Source: Solimonas sp. (lineage in GTDB: Bacteria; Pseudomonadota; Gammaproteobacteria; Nevskiales; Nevskiaceae). Taken from it: a stretch of 64,000 nucleotides of DNA. Below, piece by piece: positions 61,276-64,000 of this stretch. The first letter of the stretch is position 1, and each line of letters opens with the position of its first letter. The stretch lies in the NCBI GenBank assembly GCA_030149365.1, contig JASBRP010000001.1, positions 62,001-126,000 of the forward strand, given 5' to 3'. Position numbers and translations under genes: made by a program. Under the pieces are notes generated by a model. It worked only from the letters and a program-made list of their open reading frames with translations. It had not been told where the DNA came from and ran no database searches.

Positions 61276-62937
61276 GTGTATACCCAGTTCTTCCAGCTCC
61301 GGGAGATGCCGTTTGCCATCACCCCGGACCCTGCCTATCTCTATATGTCCCCGCGCCACCAGGAGGCGCTGGGGCATCTGCTGTATGGCACCGGCCAGCA
61401 TGGCGGCTTCGTCCAGCTGACCGGCGAGGTCGGCACCGGCAAGACCACCATTGTCCGTACCCTGCTGGAACAGCGCCTGGCCGATGTCGATGTGGCCATG
61501 GTGCACAATCCCAGGCAGTCGGAGATGGAGTTCGTGCAGTCGATCTGTGACGAACTGCACGTCGGCTACGAGGCGCCGGTGACGCTCAAGACCCTGGTCG
61601 ACGCGCTGAACAGCCATTTGCTGAAGAGCCACGCCGAGGGCCGCCGCACGGTCCTGATCATCGACGAGGCGCAGAACCTGCGGCCGGAGGTGCTGGAGCA
61701 GGTGCGCCTGCTGACCAACCTCGAGACCACCAAGGACAAGCTGCTGCGGATCATGCTGATCGGCCAGCCGGAGCTGTCCGAGCTGCTGGCCCGGCCGGAC
61801 CTGCGCCAGCTGGCGCAGCGCATCACCGCGCGCTTCCACCTGACCCCGCTCAGTGCCGCCGAGACCACCGAGTACATCCAGCACCGCCTGCGGGTCGCCG
61901 GGGCGGAAACCGAGATTTTCAGCCCGGCGGCCTGCCAGCAGGTGCACCGCTACGCCCGCGGTATCCCGCGCCTGATCAACATCGTCTGCGACCGTGCCCT
62001 GCTGGGTGCCTATTCGCAGGGTCAGCGCCGCATCAACCCGGACATGATCAAGCACGCCGCCCGCGAGGCCATCGGCGAGCTGCCCACCACCTTCGACCCC
62101 GGCGCGCCGCGGCGCTGGGCCAGCATCGAGACGCTCAGTGCCCTGGCGCTGGCGGCCTGCACCCTGGCCTTCCTCTATACCTTCGTGATCGCCCCTCGCC
62201 TGCAGCCTGCCCCGGCCGCCGGCGAAAGCACCGCTCCGGCGGTTGCGGCCACGCCGGCCACCGCTCGCCCCGCCCCGGCGGCGGCCGTGCCCCAGCGGCC
62301 GGCCATGGCGCCGGCGTCCACCCCCGCCAGCCAGCTCGACCAGCTGCTGCGCATGCCGCAGCCACTGCCGGACCTGATGGGGCAGCTGGTGCGCCTCTGG
62401 GGCGCCCAGCTGCGCCTGCCGCGCGGTGGCAATCCCTGCGAGGCCCTGAGCCGCGACCGGCTGGAGTGCTACCGCAGCAATGGCAGCTGGTCGGACCTGG
62501 GCCAGATGAACCGGGCGGCGATCCTGGTGCTGAAGCTGCCCCAGGGCGAGCAGCATGTGCTGCTGCGCGAGCTGACCACCACCCATGCCGGCTTCGACAC
62601 GCCCTTCGGCACCGTGCGCGTGGCCCTGAGCGAGCTCGATACCCTGTGGAACGGCGACTTCCTGCTGCTGTGGCGCCGCGATACCGCACCCGCGCCGCTG
62701 CGCCCGGGCGATCGCAGCGCGGCCGTGCCCCTGGTGTGGGAACGGCTGGCGGAGCTGGACGGCGTGGCGATCCCGCCGGAAGTGAATACCTATTTCGGAC
62801 GCAAGCTGGAGGATGCGCTGCGCCAGTTCCAGCAACAGCGCGGCCTGCCGGCGGACGGCGTCCTGAACCTGCGCACGCTGATCGCGCTGGGCGATGGCCA
62901 GCCCTCGACGCCGACGCTGCTGGGGAGCACCCGATGA
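61276..62937 (+). CDS. gspA: ExeA/GspA-type AAA ATPase
   Basis: A 553-residue inner-membrane ATPase starting with GTG at 61276. Walker A is GEVGTGKT (50-57) and Walker B is VLIIDEAQNL. A single transmembrane helix (about 280-298) is followed by a Pro/Ala linker and periplasmic domains, including a C-terminal peptidoglycan-binding segment (LEDALRQFQQQRGLPADGVLN). With GspB it helps insert the type II secretion secretin through the peptidoglycan. The gspB start overlaps its stop (ATGA). Confidence 0.9.
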   Translation: MYTQFFQLREMPFAITPDPAYLYMSPRHQEALGHLLYGTGQHGGFVQLTGEVGTGKTTIVRTLLEQRLADVDVAMVHNPRQSEMEFVQSICDELHVGYEAPVTLKTLVDALNSHLLKSHAEGRRTVLIIDEAQNLRPEVLEQVRLLTNLETTKDKLLRIMLIGQPELSELLARPDLRQLAQRITARFHLTPLSAAETTEYIQHRLRVAGAETEIFSPAACQQVHRYARGIPRLINIVCDRALLGAYSQGQRRINPDMIKHAAREAIGELPTTFDPGAPRRWASIETLSALALAACTLAFLYTFVIAPRLQPAPAAGESTAPAVAATPATARPAPAAAVPQRPAMAPASTPASQLDQLLRMPQPLPDLMGQLVRLWGAQLRLPRGGNPCEALSRDRLECYRSNGSWSDLGQMNRAAILVLKLPQGEQHVLLRELTTTHAGFDTPFGTVRVALSELDTLWNGDFLLLWRRDTAPAPLRPGDRSAAVPLVWERLAELDGVAIPPEVNTYFGRKLEDALRQFQQQRGLPADGVLNLRTLIALGDGQPSTPTLLGSTR

Positions 62938-63608
62938 GCTACATCCTCGATGCCCTGCGCAAGGCCGAACGCGAGCGCAACCTTGGTCAGCCGCCCTCGA
63001 TGCAGGCCGTGACCCAGCCCTCGGCCCTGCACCGGCCGCAACGGCGCCCGCTGTGGCCGCTGCTGCTGGGACTGGCCGTGCTGATGCTGGTCGCCACCGT
63101 CGCCACGCTGGCCTGGCAGCGCCACCGCGCGGGCGAACCGCCGGCTGCGCCGGAAGCCGTGCCCGGCCAGGCGGCACCGGTCCTGGCTCCGTCCGCCCTG
63201 CCGCCCCCCAACCCCGATGCGGTCAGCAGCTTCGACGACCTGGCTCCGCCGGAACCGGCCCTGCCGCCGCCCGAGGAGGAACTGCCGGAAGAGGTCGCGG
63301 TAGCGCCGGTCGAGCGTCCCCTCCCCCCGGCAGCGCCTGCCGCGCCCGCCGAAGAGCCGGCGGAAGAGCCGGAAGCGATGGAGGAGCCTGTGCTGCCGCT
63401 GGTGCGCGACATGCCGCCGGCCTGGCGCGCTTCCTTCCCGCAGCTCACGGTGGAAGTGCATGTCTATAACCACAATCGCGACAAGCGCTGGGTGATGATC
63501 GGCTCGCGCCGCTACCGGGAGGGCGAGGCGCTGGCGGAAGGTCCACGCCTGGCCGAGATCACGCCGGACGGGATCGTCTTTGAACACCAGGGACAGCGCG
63601 CGCTGTAG
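62934..63608 (+). CDS. gspB: General secretion pathway protein B
   Basis: A 224-residue bitopic membrane protein. It starts MSYILDALRKAERERNLG, a hallmark of GspB/ExeB. One transmembrane helix (about 42-61) precedes a long Pro/Glu/Ala-rich periplasmic spacer and a C-terminal GspB domain (LTVEVHVYNHNRDKRWVMI). It forms a complex with the upstream ExeA-like ATPase. No other type II secretion genes are in the window. Confidence 0.9.
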   Translation: MSYILDALRKAERERNLGQPPSMQAVTQPSALHRPQRRPLWPLLLGLAVLMLVATVATLAWQRHRAGEPPAAPEAVPGQAAPVLAPSALPPPNPDAVSSFDDLAPPEPALPPPEEELPEEVAVAPVERPLPPAAPAAPAEEPAEEPEAMEEPVLPLVRDMPPAWRASFPQLTVEVHVYNHNRDKRWVMIGSRRYREGEALAEGPRLAEITPDGIVFEHQGQRAL

Positions 63609-63635
63609 CCGGTCACCCGCTAGGGGCCGTTGACT

Positions 63636-63669
63636 AAAAAGGGGCGCGTCCCGGGACGCTCCCCTTTTT
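63636..63669. terminator. Bidirectional intrinsic terminator between gspB and argD-like gene
   Basis: AAAAAGGGGCGCGTCCC pairs with GGGACGCTCCCCTTTTT with one mismatch, giving a GC stem flanked by A- and T-runs. It serves both the exeA-gspB operon and the convergent aminotransferase gene. Confidence 0.9.
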
Positions 63670-63693
63670 CGTTGCCGCCATCGCTGGCCGGCT

Positions 63694-64000
63694 TCAGGCT
63701 GCCGCGGCCCCGGCCGAACCCGCCAGCTCGGCACAGGCCGCTTCGAGGCGGCGCAGGGCCTCGGCCAGTTCGGCCTCCGAGATGTTCAGTGCCGGCGCAA
63801 AGCGCAGCACGTCCGGGCCGGCCACCAGCAGCCACACGCCGTGCTTGAGGCCGGCATTGACCACGTCCTTGGCGCGGCCCTTCCAGGCGTCCGCCAGCGG
63901 CGCCCCCAGCAGCAGGCCCATGCCGCGGACCTCGCCGAAGAATCCGTAACGCTCGCCGATCTGCTTCAGGCCCTGGCGCAGCTGGGCGCCGCGGGCCTGC
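63694..64000 (-). CDS. argD: Acetylornithine-type aminotransferase, C-terminal part
   Basis: The last 101 codons of a class III PLP-dependent aminotransferase whose 5' part lies beyond the window. Segments FGEVRGMGLLLGAPL and VLRFAPALNIS are typical of acetylornithine/succinylornithine aminotransferases, where the Arg of LRFAP binds the substrate carboxylate. A short Ala-rich tail ends the protein. The PLP lysine is outside the window, so the exact subfamily is not certain. Confidence 0.82.
   Translation of the reverse strand, partial: QARGAQLRQGLKQIGERYGFFGEVRGMGLLLGAPLADAWKGRAKDVVNAGLKHGVWLLVAGPDVLRFAPALNISEAELAEALRRLEAACAELAGSAGAAAA

Overview
This is a 64 kb chromosomal window from a high-GC Gram-negative bacterium, most likely a gammaproteobacterium of the Nevskiales/Xanthomonadales type. 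The placement is inferred from the housekeeping block (rlmKL, dcd-apbC facing metG, a stand-alone rsxB next to nth, exeA-gspB), the many lipoproteins and the dense palindromic intergenic repeats. No rRNA, phage or insertion sequence was found; there is one tRNA, tRNA-Arg(CCT).

Region 1 (1-12.4 kb) is catabolic. A minus-strand operon runs amidohydrolase, Rieske oxygenase, Rieske ferredoxin, a remnant of an alpha/beta hydrolase, a phosphotransferase and a MaoC-like dehydratase. Diverging from it is a VOC protein translationally coupled to a single-chain indolepyruvate:ferredoxin oxidoreductase homologue. Then come a repeat cluster, a broken hydrolase gene and an NAD-dependent epimerase-family gene. 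Region 2 (12.5-21.2 kb) is an eight-gene minus-strand operon headed by an AraC regulator: P450, SDR, [2Fe-2S] ferredoxin, 3-ketosteroid-dehydrogenase-like flavoprotein, crotonase-fold protein, aldo/keto reductase and an APH-fold protein lacking its catalytic Asp. Region 3 (21.6-30.4 kb) carries MFS transporter, HyuB, HyuA and two class III CoA-transferases on the minus strand, diverging from a quinone oxidoreductase. Together regions 1-3 look like degradation of a hydrophobic, possibly polycyclic or steroid-like, substrate through hydroxylation, oxidation and CoA-ester chemistry; the substrate is not deducible from sequence.

Region 4 (30.4-34.7 kb) is a compositionally distinct island holding an AAA ATPase and a cytoplasmic subtilisin-like protease, the gene pair known as IetAS (plasmid stability and anti-phage defence). 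It is the clearest accessory system here. Region 5 (34.7-38.8 kb) has a TetR-desaturase-rubredoxin operon (the 54-residue rubredoxin is easily missed), a palindromic operator, a divergent enoyl-CoA hydratase and two membrane proteins.

Region 6 (38.9-46.5 kb) holds an RBBP9-type hydrolase, macro-domain protein, RlmKL, a soluble histidine kinase with CBS-like module, a double-receiver response regulator whose second receiver has Glu for Asp, an exported internally duplicated protein, an MliC-type lipoprotein and a GFA protein. Region 7 (46.5-52.2 kb) encodes three lipoproteins (PHP-type, unknown, alkylsulfatase-like metallo-beta-lactamase) and a divergent AraC regulator. Region 8 (52.2-64 kb) holds dcd, apbC, a His-rich exported protein, metG, rsxB, nth, a small membrane protein, a large Ig-like lipoprotein, tRNA-Arg, exeA, gspB and the 3' end of an argD-type aminotransferase gene. 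Several families of dispersed palindromes (REP/BIME-like) fill the intergenic gaps, and two of the broken genes abut them.
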